NCBI RefSeq assembly: GCF_039523615.1
Contig: NZ_BAAAFQ010000004.1
Span: 1 to 64,000, forward strand
Length of the DNA: 64,000 nucleotides
DNA from: Psychrosphaera haliotis
Lineage (GTDB): Bacteria > Pseudomonadota > Gammaproteobacteria > Enterobacterales > Alteromonadaceae
Reading direction: 5' to 3'
Shown here piece after piece: positions 1 to 6,112 of this stretch; within the stretch, counting starts at the first letter, position 1; each line of letters opens with the position of its first letter. A program made the position numbers and the translations under genes. The notes below the pieces were generated by a model, which had not been told where the DNA came from, did no database searches, and worked only from the letters and a program-made list of their open reading frames with translations.

Positions 1-123
1 ATCTCACTTTTTCCTGTTTCTTTGTCAATTCTTGTTGTGTCTTCATTATTGGCGGCTATCGCAGCATTCGAGGAAAGCTATAGGCTGCGTACTGAACATA
101 TTGTGAATAAAAACGAAATATAA
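1..123 (+). CDS. 3' end of a cassette gene, small membrane protein (partial)
   Basis: Open frame from base 1 to the TAA at 121-123, 40 residues visible, start outside the window. The visible part has one hydrophobic stretch (LSILVVSSLLAAIAA) and then a polar charged tail ending KNEI, so it is probably the last transmembrane helix and cytoplasmic tail of a small membrane protein. The stop codon is the first TAA of the attC site, the usual cassette arrangement. Family not recognisable. Confidence 0.5.
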   Translation: MSLFPVSLSILVVSSLLAAIAAFEESYRLRTEHIVNKNEI

Positions 124-234
124 CAAGAGCCTCAATTCGCTCTCAAGTTCGCTCGGACAATTAACAATGGGTTATTGTCGCTGCGCTCAATAATTTTAAC
201 CCATTATTAATTGCCGCTTAGGCTGGCGTTATAT
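121..234 (+). other. attC site 1
   Basis: Begins TAACAAGAGCC at the stop codon of the previous gene and ends TTAGGCTGGCGTTA. Inner arms ATGGGTTA and TAACCCAT are perfect inverted complements around an imperfect stem, the folded structure recognised by integron integrases. Very similar to the site at 912, which suggests that these two cassettes share an attC lineage. Confidence 0.9.
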
Positions 235-260
235 TTTTATTCATAGTGTAGGAAATCACA

Positions 261-914
261 ATGGCTCATATCCCAGAAGAAGCACATGTTGTAGCCTACT
301 ATTTGGCAAAATTTCCAGATTTTTATAAAAATCTTGAGCCTAATAAAAATATGACGAATTTACTTATTAGTTACTCTCGATTCTTTTCAATGCCAGACAG
401 TTCATTGAAGAGACTTCGCGATGAATATGATGCCTTTTTCCCACATAGAGCTGGTTATAGTGGCGCAGAAAAGAGAGCATCTCGTGTAAAAGTTAATAAT
501 TCTCTTAAAAATATAAGTGAAACTGAGTTACATGAAAAAGTATTAAATATTGTAAATGAAGAGTCAGCTATATTACCTGAAATCGAAACCGACACTCCTT
601 TGTGGGAAGGAAAAAGGGTTCAAATTAAAGTTAATAAATTTGAAAGAAATCGATATGCACGTGCTGCTTGTATTGAGCACCACGGATTAACATGTCAATG
701 TTGTTTAAAAAATATGGGTGAACTTTACGGGGCAATTGCAGAAGGTATTATTGAGGTTCATCATATCAAACCTATTTCTGAAATAGGTATTGATTATCAA
801 ATTGACCCAATCAATGATTTAGTTCCACTGTGTCCTAATTGCCATAGGGTTGTACATAAACGAAATCCACCGTATACAGTAGAAGAAGTGCAGTCCGCGC
901 TTAAAAAAATATAA
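261..914 (+). CDS. HNH endonuclease (cassette-borne)
   Basis: 217 residues. The C-terminal third is an HNH nuclease fold: CQCC at 145-148, EVHH at 165-168, then NDLVPLCPNCHRVVH at about 185-199, giving the two zinc-knuckle Cys pairs and the catalytic His. This layout is that of McrA-like HNH nucleases. The N-terminal 120 residues are not recognised; they are charged and may recognise DNA. ATG start preceded by AGGAA. It lies alone between two near-identical attC sites with no methyltransferase of matching type, so a defence role against foreign DNA is possible but inferred. Nuclease fold is clear; substrate unknown. Confidence 0.85.
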   Translation: MAHIPEEAHVVAYYLAKFPDFYKNLEPNKNMTNLLISYSRFFSMPDSSLKRLRDEYDAFFPHRAGYSGAEKRASRVKVNNSLKNISETELHEKVLNIVNEESAILPEIETDTPLWEGKRVQIKVNKFERNRYARAACIEHHGLTCQCCLKNMGELYGAIAEGIIEVHHIKPISEIGIDYQIDPINDLVPLCPNCHRVVHKRNPPYTVEEVQSALKKI

Positions 915-1024
915 CAAGAGCCTCAATTCGCTCACAAGTTCGCTCGGACAATTAACAATGGGTTATTGTCGCTGCGCTCAATAATTTTAACCCATTGTTA
1001 ATCGCCGCTTAGGCGAGCGTTAGG
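912..1024 (+). other. attC site 2
   Basis: Starts TAACAAGAGCC at the stop of the HNH gene and ends GCCGCTTAGGCGAGCGTTAGGC. Differs from site 1 at only a few positions. Same inner arms ATGGGTTA / TAACCCAT, same spacer. Confidence 0.9.
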
Positions 1025-1057
1025 CTATCAATTTGCTTTTAGCTTTAAGGATCAGTT

Positions 1058-1642
1058 TTGAAGAATGAATGGGATGATTATGCTGAAGGCTGGGATATAG
1101 ACCCTACTGTTGAAATGTATGCAAAAAATGCATTTTCCGAGCTTACTGCAAATATAGATATTAATGGCTTAGCAGTTCTCGATTTTGGGTGTGGTACTGG
1201 CTCGTTAACTAAACTCATGAGCCCCTATGCTAAAAGTGTTCTAGCAATTGATCCATCTTCTGAAATGATTAAGCACTTAAATTCCAAAAGACTTAATAAT
1301 GTTTGCTCTATAGCTGATTATTTAACTCAGGACTTAATTGAAAGTACTCCTGAATTAAACCACCAGTTCGACCTAATTGTCGCCTCGTCTGTTTGCAGTT
1401 TTCTAGATGATTATGACGAGACGTTAAAACTACTGAGATCTTTATTGAAAGGTGGTGGTAGGTTTGTTCAATGGGACTGGTATGCTGAGGGTGAATCGTC
1501 TGAAATGGGTCTTACTGAGCAAAGAGTTGCAAACGCATTATTGGGAACGGGCTTTGATGTTATTAAGGTTAATAAACCATTCGTCATGACAAGCTCAAAA
1601 GGTAATATGCCTGTTCTAATGGCTATTGCTAAAAAAGCCTAA
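1058..1642 (+). CDS. class I SAM-dependent methyltransferase (cassette-borne)
   Basis: 194 residues. Motif I VLDFGCGTGS at about 40-49 binds S-adenosylmethionine; VLAIDPSSEMI follows as the acidic end of strand 2; FDLIVASSVCSFLDDY is motif IV-like and LLKGGGRFVQWDW is the post-motif region. This is the Methyltransf_11/UbiE-like small-molecule type; the substrate cannot be told. Start is a TTG, chosen because TAAGGA lies seven bases upstream and no ATG fits; the next in-frame start would cut into the conserved N-terminus. Stop codon is the first base triplet of the following attC. Confidence 0.85.
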   Translation: MKNEWDDYAEGWDIDPTVEMYAKNAFSELTANIDINGLAVLDFGCGTGSLTKLMSPYAKSVLAIDPSSEMIKHLNSKRLNNVCSIADYLTQDLIESTPELNHQFDLIVASSVCSFLDDYDETLKLLRSLLKGGGRFVQWDWYAEGESSEMGLTEQRVANALLGTGFDVIKVNKPFVMTSSKGNMPVLMAIAKKA

Positions 1643-1734
1643 CAAGTGGTTCAAGAAGGTCTCGTAAAAGCTTGCTCGAGCCTTCGGCAAACAGTTTAGC
1701 AAGCTAAAACTCGCCTCTTAACCAGGCGTTAGCT
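1640..1734 (+). other. attC site 3
   Basis: Starts TAACAAGTGGTTCAAG and ends CTTAACCAGGCGTTAGC. Inner arms AGCTTGCT and AGCAAGCT are inverted complements. Belongs to a different attC subtype from sites 1 and 2; a decayed relative of this subtype is found at 5244. Confidence 0.88.
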
Positions 1735-1749
1735 TTCTCGGAAGTTTAG

Positions 1750-2193
1750 ATGACATTAAATGATTTAACTGTAAATATCGAGCACCTAGAACGAGACTCT
1801 CTATTGTCTGACTGGGAATGGCTATTAGCTGGTGAGTATCTGCCAATTTTAATTTCGGCTTCTGGTGACGCCTTCGTGCAAAACGTTAATAATGATCAAG
1901 TTTGGTGGCTCGATACAGGTGGAGCTGAGTTATCTCAAGTTGCTGGCTCACCAGAAGAGTTTAATGAATTACTATCGGACAAAGAGTTCGTTATTGATTG
2001 CTTTGCAGTTCAGATGATTGGTGATTTAATTCAATCAGGAAATATTTTGTCTAGTGGCCAAATTTATAGTTTGGTTAAACCTTGGTTGTTGGGTGGGCAG
2101 TACGAACTCTCGAATATTGAGCCAACGGACATAGAAGTTCACTTTTCATTAACTGGGCAAGTAGCACAACAAATTGGCGAAAAAGAAAGCTAA
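1750..2193 (+). CDS. T6SS Tdi1-type immunity protein (DUF1851 family, cassette-borne)
   Basis: 147 residues. The region from about residue 25 to 140 fits the DUF1851/Tdi1 C-terminal family: YLPILISASGDAFVQNV, WWLDTGG, SPEEFNELL, GQIYSLVKPWLLGGQYELSN, then IEPTDIEVHFSLTGQ. In characterised cases these proteins neutralise DNase effectors delivered by type VI secretion. Here it is an orphan: no effector, Rhs or VgrG gene is in the window. ATG preceded by GGAAG. Being a mobile cassette, it would give the host protection against a neighbour's toxin, which is inference. Confidence 0.75.
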   Translation: MTLNDLTVNIEHLERDSLLSDWEWLLAGEYLPILISASGDAFVQNVNNDQVWWLDTGGAELSQVAGSPEEFNELLSDKEFVIDCFAVQMIGDLIQSGNILSSGQIYSLVKPWLLGGQYELSNIEPTDIEVHFSLTGQVAQQIGEKES

Positions 2194-2288
2194 CAAGTCA
2201 TTCAAGCAGGACAAAAAACAGCTGGTTTTTGCTCGTGCCTCGCTAATTTTAACCAGCTATTTTATTGCCTCTTAATGAGGCGTTAGTA
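2191..2288 (+). other. attC site 4
   Basis: Starts TAACAAGTCATTCAAGCAGG, ends GCCTCTTAATGAGGCGTTAG. Inner arms AGCTGGTT and AACCAGCT are perfect inverted complements. Confidence 0.88.
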
Positions 2289-2297
2289 GCCCTAGTG

Positions 2298-2573
2298 TCA
2301 TTCTGGAAACTTCTGCTTTGAATGAATTACTCTCATAACTCTAATATTTTTACCATCGAAGTAATATGACACGATCATTGAGATCTCTGGAATGATTAGT
2401 AGTCGGCCATTAATTCCTTCTCGTTCGACCCCCATCTCTGGTTGATATAGTAAATTTTCAACTTTTTCTTCGATAACTTTATCTGTAGCCTCAGCTGCAG
2501 GCGCATTAAACTCATACAAAAACCCAAAAATCTTTTCTCTATCGGTTAAAGACTGCTCTTCCCAGTAAATCAT
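2298..2573 (-). CDS. RelE/ParE-family toxin (reverse-oriented cassette pair)
   Basis: 91 residues. Fits the ParE/RelE plasmid-stabilisation toxin family: helical N-terminus (IYWEEQSLTDREKIFGFLYEF), a middle NLLYQPEMGVEREGINGRLLIIP and the C-terminal strand pair VSYYFDGKNIRVMRVIHSKQKFP. The conserved Arg near the GINGRLL turn and the VIHSKQKFP end are typical. The antitoxin gene is upstream, two bases away, as in RelB-RelE operons. Unlike the other cassette genes it reads against the array, so it must use its own promoter. Confidence 0.82.
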   Translation of the reverse strand: MIYWEEQSLTDREKIFGFLYEFNAPAAEATDKVIEEKVENLLYQPEMGVEREGINGRLLIIPEISMIVSYYFDGKNIRVMRVIHSKQKFPE

Positions 2574-2575
2574 TT

Positions 2576-2854
2576 TTAATCTCGTAACCTAATCGTAGCT
2601 TTCCTTTGCTCCATAGAGATCTTAGCTGTTTCATGAGCGATAAACTTAGAATTACCCATCTCCATCTTATCGAATGCTAGGTTTACTTGTTCACTTAGCC
2701 AGGTCTCATGTGATGATTTTAATCGTTGCTGCTCAGCTAGTTGCTCAGTCAATTCTCGACAAGCATCACTAATTGTTCTGCCCTGACTTTCAGCCATCTG
2801 TTGCGCCAACTTTTTTACATCTTCGTCTATTCGGAATTGAATTCTTGTATCCAT
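2576..2854 (-). CDS. RelB/DinJ-family antitoxin
   Basis: 92 residues from the ATG giving MDTRIQFRIDEDVK; a nine-codon upstream extension is possible but lacks family similarity. The N-terminus is a ribbon-helix-helix DNA-binding fold as in RelB/DinJ (RIQFRIDEDVKKLAQQMAESQG, then TISDACRELTEQLAE), followed by a charged toxin-binding tail. First gene of a two-gene operon on the minus strand; expected to bind the toxin and repress its own promoter, which must lie between 2855 and the attC at 2902. Confidence 0.8.
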   Translation of the reverse strand: MDTRIQFRIDEDVKKLAQQMAESQGRTISDACRELTEQLAEQQRLKSSHETWLSEQVNLAFDKMEMGNSKFIAHETAKISMEQRKATIRLRD

Positions 2855-2901
2855 AACCACCTCGTCATCACAACTGTACACACAGGTTAGCGAAGGGCAA
2901 C

Positions 2902-3003
2902 TAACAAGTCAATTAAGCAGGACTAAAATCAATTGGTTTACAACGCAAACACCGCTAGAGTATAACCAATTAATTTTTAGCCTCTTATTGAGGCGTTATA
3001 AGC
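2902..3003 (+). other. attC site 5
   Basis: Starts TAACAAGTCAATTAAGCAGG and ends GCCTCTTATTGAGGCGTTATAA. Inner arms AATTGGTT and AACCAATT are inverted complements. It bounds the reverse-oriented toxin-antitoxin cassette on its right. Confidence 0.88.
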
Positions 3004-3037
3004 CCTATTTAAAATCTGGTTTTAAACAACAATGATG

Positions 3038-3065
3038 CTACAATGTTAAAACGCTATAACATTGT
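3038..3065 (+). promoter_or_regulatory. palindromic operator over -10 of the CopG/RelE-type operon
   Basis: A perfect inverted repeat ACAATGTT (3040-3047) and AACATTGT (3058-3065) with a 10-base spacer lies just before the antitoxin start. A -10-like TACAAT (3038-3043) overlaps its left arm. Ribbon-helix-helix antitoxins usually repress their own operon through such palindromes, so this is the likely autoregulatory site (inference). Confidence 0.6.
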
Positions 3066-3076
3066 GGAGTTTAACC

Positions 3077-3310
3077 ATGAGTAATTTATCTAAACGTTCT
3101 ACTGTATATTTTGAGCCAGCTATTCATCAAGCATTGAAAATTCGTGCTGCGTCTTCTGATGTTTCGGTTTCTGAGCTTATTGATGAAGCTGTTCGTTTAT
3201 TGATGCGCGAAGATCAAGAAGATCTCGCCGCTATTTCTGAACGCTCTAAAGAGCCTGAATTGTCATATGAAGACTTTCTAAATGAGCTTAAGTTAGATGG
3301 CAAAATATAA
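3077..3310 (+). CDS. CopG/ribbon-helix-helix antitoxin
   Basis: 77 residues from the ATG giving MSNLSKRSTVYFEP; GTGGAG lies upstream, and this start fits the RHH domain better than the ATG five codons earlier. STVYFEPAIHQALKIRAASSDVSVSELIDEAVRLLM is a standard RHH fold; the acidic tail (PELSYEDFLNELKLDGKI) would wrap the toxin. Its end overlaps the toxin gene by 14 bases, which couples their translation. A palindrome over the promoter supports autoregulation. Confidence 0.85.
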   Translation: MSNLSKRSTVYFEPAIHQALKIRAASSDVSVSELIDEAVRLLMREDQEDLAAISERSKEPELSYEDFLNELKLDGKI

Positions 3311-3560
3311 ACTTTCGTTTAAAAAGTCAGTCACGAAAGACTTTAAAAACATTCCAAATAAGGATGTTTCTAAAATTTTGAGAACCATTGAAGGCTTAAT
3401 TGATGATCCTAGGGCTGAGGGATGTATTAAATTGTCCGGTTCTAATAATTATCGGGTAAGACAAGGTTTATATCGTATTATTTATGAAATCAAAGATGAT
3501 TTGTTGATAGTTAACGTAATTAAGGTAGGACATCGATCTGCGGTTTATAAGGGCTTCTAA
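3297..3560 (+). CDS. RelE-family mRNA interferase toxin
   Basis: 87 residues, family-typical length. YKLSFKKSVTKDFKNIP at the start, then LIDDPRAEGCIKLSGSNNYRVRQGLYRIIYEIKDDLLIVNVIKVGHRSAVYKG. The YRVRQGLYRIIYEI segment and the VIKVGHRSAVY end are hallmarks of RelE/YafQ-like toxins; the C-terminal His-Arg and Tyr are likely part of the active site. The gene overlaps its antitoxin by 14 bases. Its stop codon is the first triplet of an attC that is now split by an insertion sequence. Confidence 0.87.
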   Translation: MAKYKLSFKKSVTKDFKNIPNKDVSKILRTIEGLIDDPRAEGCIKLSGSNNYRVRQGLYRIIYEIKDDLLIVNVIKVGHRSAVYKGF

Positions 3561-3588
3561 CAAGAGACTATGGCATCAATAGCTAAAT

Positions 3589-4539
3589 CTAAGCTTTTGG
3601 CGCTTCCCATAATTCACCGTCTCTAAGCATCGAATTCAAGATCACAACCATCTTTCTGACACACGCTATTATGTCGACTTTTTTAGGCTTTCCTGCTTCA
3701 ACTAACCGCTGATAAGTCTCCTTAAAAACCGGATTAGACTGTATGGCTGACATCATTGCCATATATAAAACAGTGCGAACTTGATGCCTTCCGCCTTGGA
3801 CTGTTCTTTTCCCTTTAAATACACCACTTTCTCTGCTCATAGGGGCGACTCCAACTAGTGAGGCGGCTTGTTTATTTGTCATGTATCCAAGCTCAGGTAG
3901 GTTGCTTCTTATTGATGCTGAAGCGATTTTCCCGATGCCTTTCATGCTCTGAAGGATGGTGTTCTTGGCCTGGTAATCAGGACAACTTTCGATGAGAGAT
4001 ACTATTTTACTTTCGACTTTTTCTATTTGATTTTTGAGTGCTGTTAATATTGGTTTTATGGTCATTTGAAGGCTTTTGGATAAAATTTGTGAGCGGTTCT
4101 TTTCCATTGTTTGCATACCTAGCAATTGATTCCTCCGAGCGACTAAATCACTCATAGCTTGCATTGTGTCTGGCTTTAACGTGGATAGTGGAGGCTGAAT
4201 AACTTCACCGTAATGAGCAATGAGCTGCGCATCGAGCTTGTCGGTTTTAGCACGCTGACCAATGGCACCAGCAAAGCGCTTTATGTGTATTGGATTAGCA
4301 ATAACAAACGGTAAATTAACTTTTGCACAAGCCATAATAAAAGGCATTTCGAGTCGGCCCGTTGCTTCAATAATGATGCGTTCAGGCTGGTGTTGTTTTA
4401 TCTTTTTAACGGCCTCTTTTATTCCAGCTTCATCATTGCTGACACTAAAGAAAATATCGAGAGGACGAATGTAAATGTCGAGCTGAAATTTACCAGTATC
4501 GACACCGACGTTATTGTTTTGCTTCATTTCTGATTTCAT
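3589..4539 (-). CDS. IS110-family DEDD transposase/recombinase
   Basis: 316 residues. The N-terminal RuvC-like domain shows the four acidic residues in order: D14 in VGVDTG, E58 in IIIEATGR, D100 and D103 in AKTDKLDAQ. The C-terminal Transposase_20 domain starts with MKGIGKIASASI near 199 and contains VAPMSRESGVFKGKR, whose Ser at about 238 is the likely nucleophile. Length is normal for the family and the frame is intact, so the enzyme may be active. Family members recombine circular donor DNA with a target using a bridge RNA encoded in the element; the candidate RNA lies just upstream. Sequence downstream of the stop to the element end is very short. Confidence 0.92.
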   Translation of the reverse strand: MKSEMKQNNNVGVDTGKFQLDIYIRPLDIFFSVSNDEAGIKEAVKKIKQHQPERIIIEATGRLEMPFIMACAKVNLPFVIANPIHIKRFAGAIGQRAKTDKLDAQLIAHYGEVIQPPLSTLKPDTMQAMSDLVARRNQLLGMQTMEKNRSQILSKSLQMTIKPILTALKNQIEKVESKIVSLIESCPDYQAKNTILQSMKGIGKIASASIRSNLPELGYMTNKQAASLVGVAPMSRESGVFKGKRTVQGGRHQVRTVLYMAMMSAIQSNPVFKETYQRLVEAGKPKKVDIIACVRKMVVILNSMLRDGELWEAPKA

Positions 4540-4544
4540 AATAA

Positions 4545-4706
4545 GCTAACTCCTGCTTGCATAATGCGGGTTCGGGACCCAGTAGACTATTCGAGTATTT
4601 TGCTTGGAGTCCTATTTGGTGTTCATTCTTGTTATCGGTCTCTCAACTGAGGAGCCTATGCCTAATCGAACTACCAAATAGAAAGGTCTTAGTTGCAGCT
4701 AAGGCT
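4545..4706 (-). ncRNA. candidate bridge RNA of the IS110 element
   Basis: In the 5' flank of the transposase, read on the minus strand, are: a small hairpin (CTTAG/CTAAG, 4688-4703); a stem CTATTTGGT/ACCAAATAG (4673-4681 with 4612-4620) enclosing 52 bases; and a stem ACTCC/GGAGT (4606-4610 with 4549-4553) enclosing a second loop with an inner GGGT/ACCC hairpin. The first loop holds AGGCT (4657-4653) and TAACAAGA (4634-4627), matching the two sides of an attC target around the CT core. The second holds ATAGTCT (4590-4584), identical to the element's right end plus core, and ATGCAAG (4562-4556), complementary to the left end with one G-T wobble. Guide order equals that known for bridge RNAs. 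Ends are approximate. Confidence 0.65.
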
Positions 4707-4784
4707 TGGGTCTCACTTTACCGGAAATAGTTAAATTTGGTGGGTGTATTATCCATACAAGCGCCTCAAGGCTCGTAAACTCGC

Positions 4785-5246
4785 TCTGGAAAATCAACAT
4801 TAGCTAAAGAACTTGTATTGAAACATAACCTAAGCCATTTAGATCTGGATAATATTGCCTGGAAGCAAATATCTCCGCCAGAACGAATGCCGATCTCCGA
4901 CTCTGAAAAATTAATTAATGACTTTTTAACATCACATAAGCGTTGGGTTATAGAAGGCTGTTATTCTGATCTCTTAGAGTTAGTTATTCCGATGGCTAGT
5001 GATGTTGTATTTCTTAACTTGCCAATCAACGAGTGCATAAATAACGCTAAAAAACGACCTTGGGAACAACATAAGTATGAGAGCAAAGAAAAACAGGACG
5101 CAAATTTAAAAATGCTTGTGGACTGGATTTCTATGTATGATACCCGTGAAGACTCCTTTTCAAAAGTTGCGCATCTAAAATTATTTGATAGTTTTAAAGG
5201 CAAAAAAATAATGTTTAGCTCAATGATAGGCGTTCATAAAAGATAG
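4785..5246 (+). pseudogene. 5'-truncated P-loop nucleotide kinase (AAA/adenylate kinase-like)
   Basis: The frame reads SGKSTLAKELVLKHNLSHLDLDNIAWK from 4785, the second half of a Walker A loop and the following helix of small P-loop kinases related to shikimate and adenylate kinases; later KRWVIEGCYSDLLEL and DVVFLNLPINECINNAKKRPW fit the same family. The first 10 or so residues, including the start codon and the first Gly of the P-loop, are missing: upstream is attC 5'-half sequence with an in-frame TAA at 4776-4778. A TTG at 4818 could start a protein without P-loop, so it is most likely non-functional. Confidence 0.75.
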
Positions 5247-5330
5247 TTAAAAAAGGTATCGTGAAAGCTTACTCGAGCCTTCTACAAACAATTTAACAAG
5301 CTGTAAACGTCCAATATTAGGTCGTTTCTT
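5244..5330 (+). other. degenerate attC site 7
   Basis: Clearly related to attC site 3: AAAGCTTACTCGAGCCTTC matches AAAGCTTGCTCGAGCCTTC, followed by CAAACAATTTAACAAGCTG against CAAACAGTTTAGCAAGCTA. The R'' box is TAGTTAA and the end is TTAGGTCGTTTC instead of GGCGTTAG, so both recombination boxes are damaged and the site is probably inactive. Confidence 0.75.
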
Positions 5331-5342
5331 TTGGGAGTGGTT

Positions 5343-5627
5343 ATGAATCTGGATAAATCGAAAAAACGTATTGCAAAAAGAGTGAAAAGTGGGTTTCACG
5401 GCTACCCAAAACTCTCACTAACTTATTATGGCGAAACAACAGCATGGGCTAATGAGGTGGAAGTGAGTTTTACTTTAGAGGAAGGTGCTGATGTTCAAAT
5501 ACAAAGTTTTTCAAGTGAAGGTGACGCAAGGTCTGACGAAGTAATTCAAACTACGTTAGTCAAGGTGATTGAACGCTCAAATGTAAAAACAGTCGAAGAG
5601 CACACTGAAGTACTGGTCCGTATGTAG
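5343..5627 (+). CDS. small protein of unknown function (cassette-borne)
   Basis: 94 residues from the ATG at 5343, which has GGGAG six bases upstream; a TTG four codons earlier is less likely. Basic N-terminus (NLDKSKKRIAKRVKSGFHGYPK), then a strand-rich part with SLTYYGETTAWANEVEVSFTLEEGADVQIQSF and a C-terminal helix-like stretch. No signal peptide or membrane segment. Not recognised. It lies between two degraded attC sites, so it is likely a cassette now fixed in place. Confidence 0.6.
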   Translation: MNLDKSKKRIAKRVKSGFHGYPKLSLTYYGETTAWANEVEVSFTLEEGADVQIQSFSSEGDARSDEVIQTTLVKVIERSNVKTVEEHTEVLVRM

Positions 5628-5646
5628 AATATAGATTTTCGAAATC

Positions 5647-5774
5647 TAACAAGGTTCTTGAAGCTTACAAGATTATTGAAGCTTTTTAGTATCTCAATGC
5701 ACAGGCAAGTAGAGGCTATTGTCTATGCACATAATATTTTAGCCTATCAATTAGCCTCTCAGTCAGGCGTTTTT
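5647..5774 (+). other. degenerate attC site 8
   Basis: Starts TAACAAGGTTCTTGAAGC and ends TTAGCCTCTCAGTCAGGCGTTTTT. Inner pair AGGCTA / TAGCCT is retained, but the terminal box is GTTTTTA instead of GTTA. It is the last attC-like sequence in the array. Confidence 0.65.
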
Positions 5775-5789
5775 AAACCGGAGAATGTT

Positions 5790-6080
5790 TTGGGCACTAG
5801 CAACAAATTAGACTTATTTATTATTTTATTACTTGTATTACCGCTTATTATTGAGTTTGTTAAACCACTAAAGCAAAAGCTGAAGTCTTTATCACAAGGT
5901 GGTAACTTATCTGCTATCAATGCCTCGCTTGGTGCGGGTTTGATTTTTGTTCATGACTTTACTAACCCATACGTTAGCATGACTTTTTTGACACTAGGGT
6001 TTATTCTTTTTTTCATTACATATGCAGTATCGTTGGCAGCGCTTAAAGAATTAAAGTTTGAAAAAGAAAAAGGCAAGTAA
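5790..6080 (+). CDS. small membrane protein of unknown function (last cassette)
   Basis: About 96 residues from the TTG at 5790, chosen because GGAG lies six bases before it and because it falls just after the attC, where cassette genes begin; an ATG at 5697 lies inside the attC and has no ribosome site. Hydrophobic segments LFIILLLVLPLIIEFV and MTFLTLGFILFFITYAVSLAAL are two clear membrane helices, with a weaker one around ASLGAGLIFV. Highly charged C-terminal tail KELKFEKEKGK. Not recognised. No attC follows, so the array ends here. Confidence 0.55.
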   Translation: MGTSNKLDLFIILLLVLPLIIEFVKPLKQKLKSLSQGGNLSAINASLGAGLIFVHDFTNPYVSMTFLTLGFILFFITYAVSLAALKELKFEKEKGK

Positions 6081-6112
6081 TCAGTAGATTTATTAATATT
6101 AGGGGAATAAAT

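Larger units (their letters stand above)
3567..4761 (-). mobile_element. IS110-family insertion sequence (IS110 group) inside an attC
   Basis: 1,195 bases including one copy of the AG/CT core. Contains a single DEDD transposase gene on the minus strand, a long non-coding 5' flank of about 220 bases and a short 3' flank of about 22. No terminal inverted repeats are seen. AG is present at both junctions (3565-3566 and 4760-4761), reading CT on the transposase strand, the core dinucleotide known for IS110-group elements. Boundaries are set from this and from the restored attC half. The long 5' flank favours the IS110 over the IS1111 group. Confidence 0.8.
3558..4787 (+). other. attC site 6: 5' half only, split by an IS110-family element
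   Basis: The left piece is TAACAAG at the toxin stop codon (3558-3564). The right piece starts at 4762 with CGCCTCAAGGCTCG and runs to about 4787. Removing the bases between with one copy of AG restores TAACAAGAG followed by CGCCTCAAGGCTCG, which fits the 5' half of the other sites. The 3' half of this attC is missing: the 5' half runs straight into the middle of a kinase gene, so a deletion also hit this site. Confidence 0.75.
1..5775 (+). mobile_element. integron gene-cassette array (right-hand part)
   Basis: Nine short genes or gene remnants, most followed directly by an attC-like site that starts at the stop codon (TAACAAG) and ends in GGCGTTA or a degraded form. Sites near 121, 912, 1640, 2191 and 2902 are intact, the one at 3558 is split by an insertion sequence, and those near 5244 and 5647 are degraded. 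Cassettes point left to right, which in known integrons places the integrase gene and attI to the left, outside the window. Cargo is typical of sedentary chromosomal integrons: toxin-antitoxin pairs, an immunity protein, a nuclease and unknown genes. The right end is set where recognisable attC sequence stops. Confidence 0.9.

Noticed and set aside
3567..4761. Assignment of the IS to the IS1111-attC group
   Set aside because: That group has subterminal inverted repeats and its long non-coding flank after the transposase. Here no such repeats are visible and the long flank is before the transposase.
1..5775. Integron integrase or attI site
   Set aside because: No tyrosine recombinase gene is in the window. 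Cassette orientation places it to the left of base 1, so nothing can be called.
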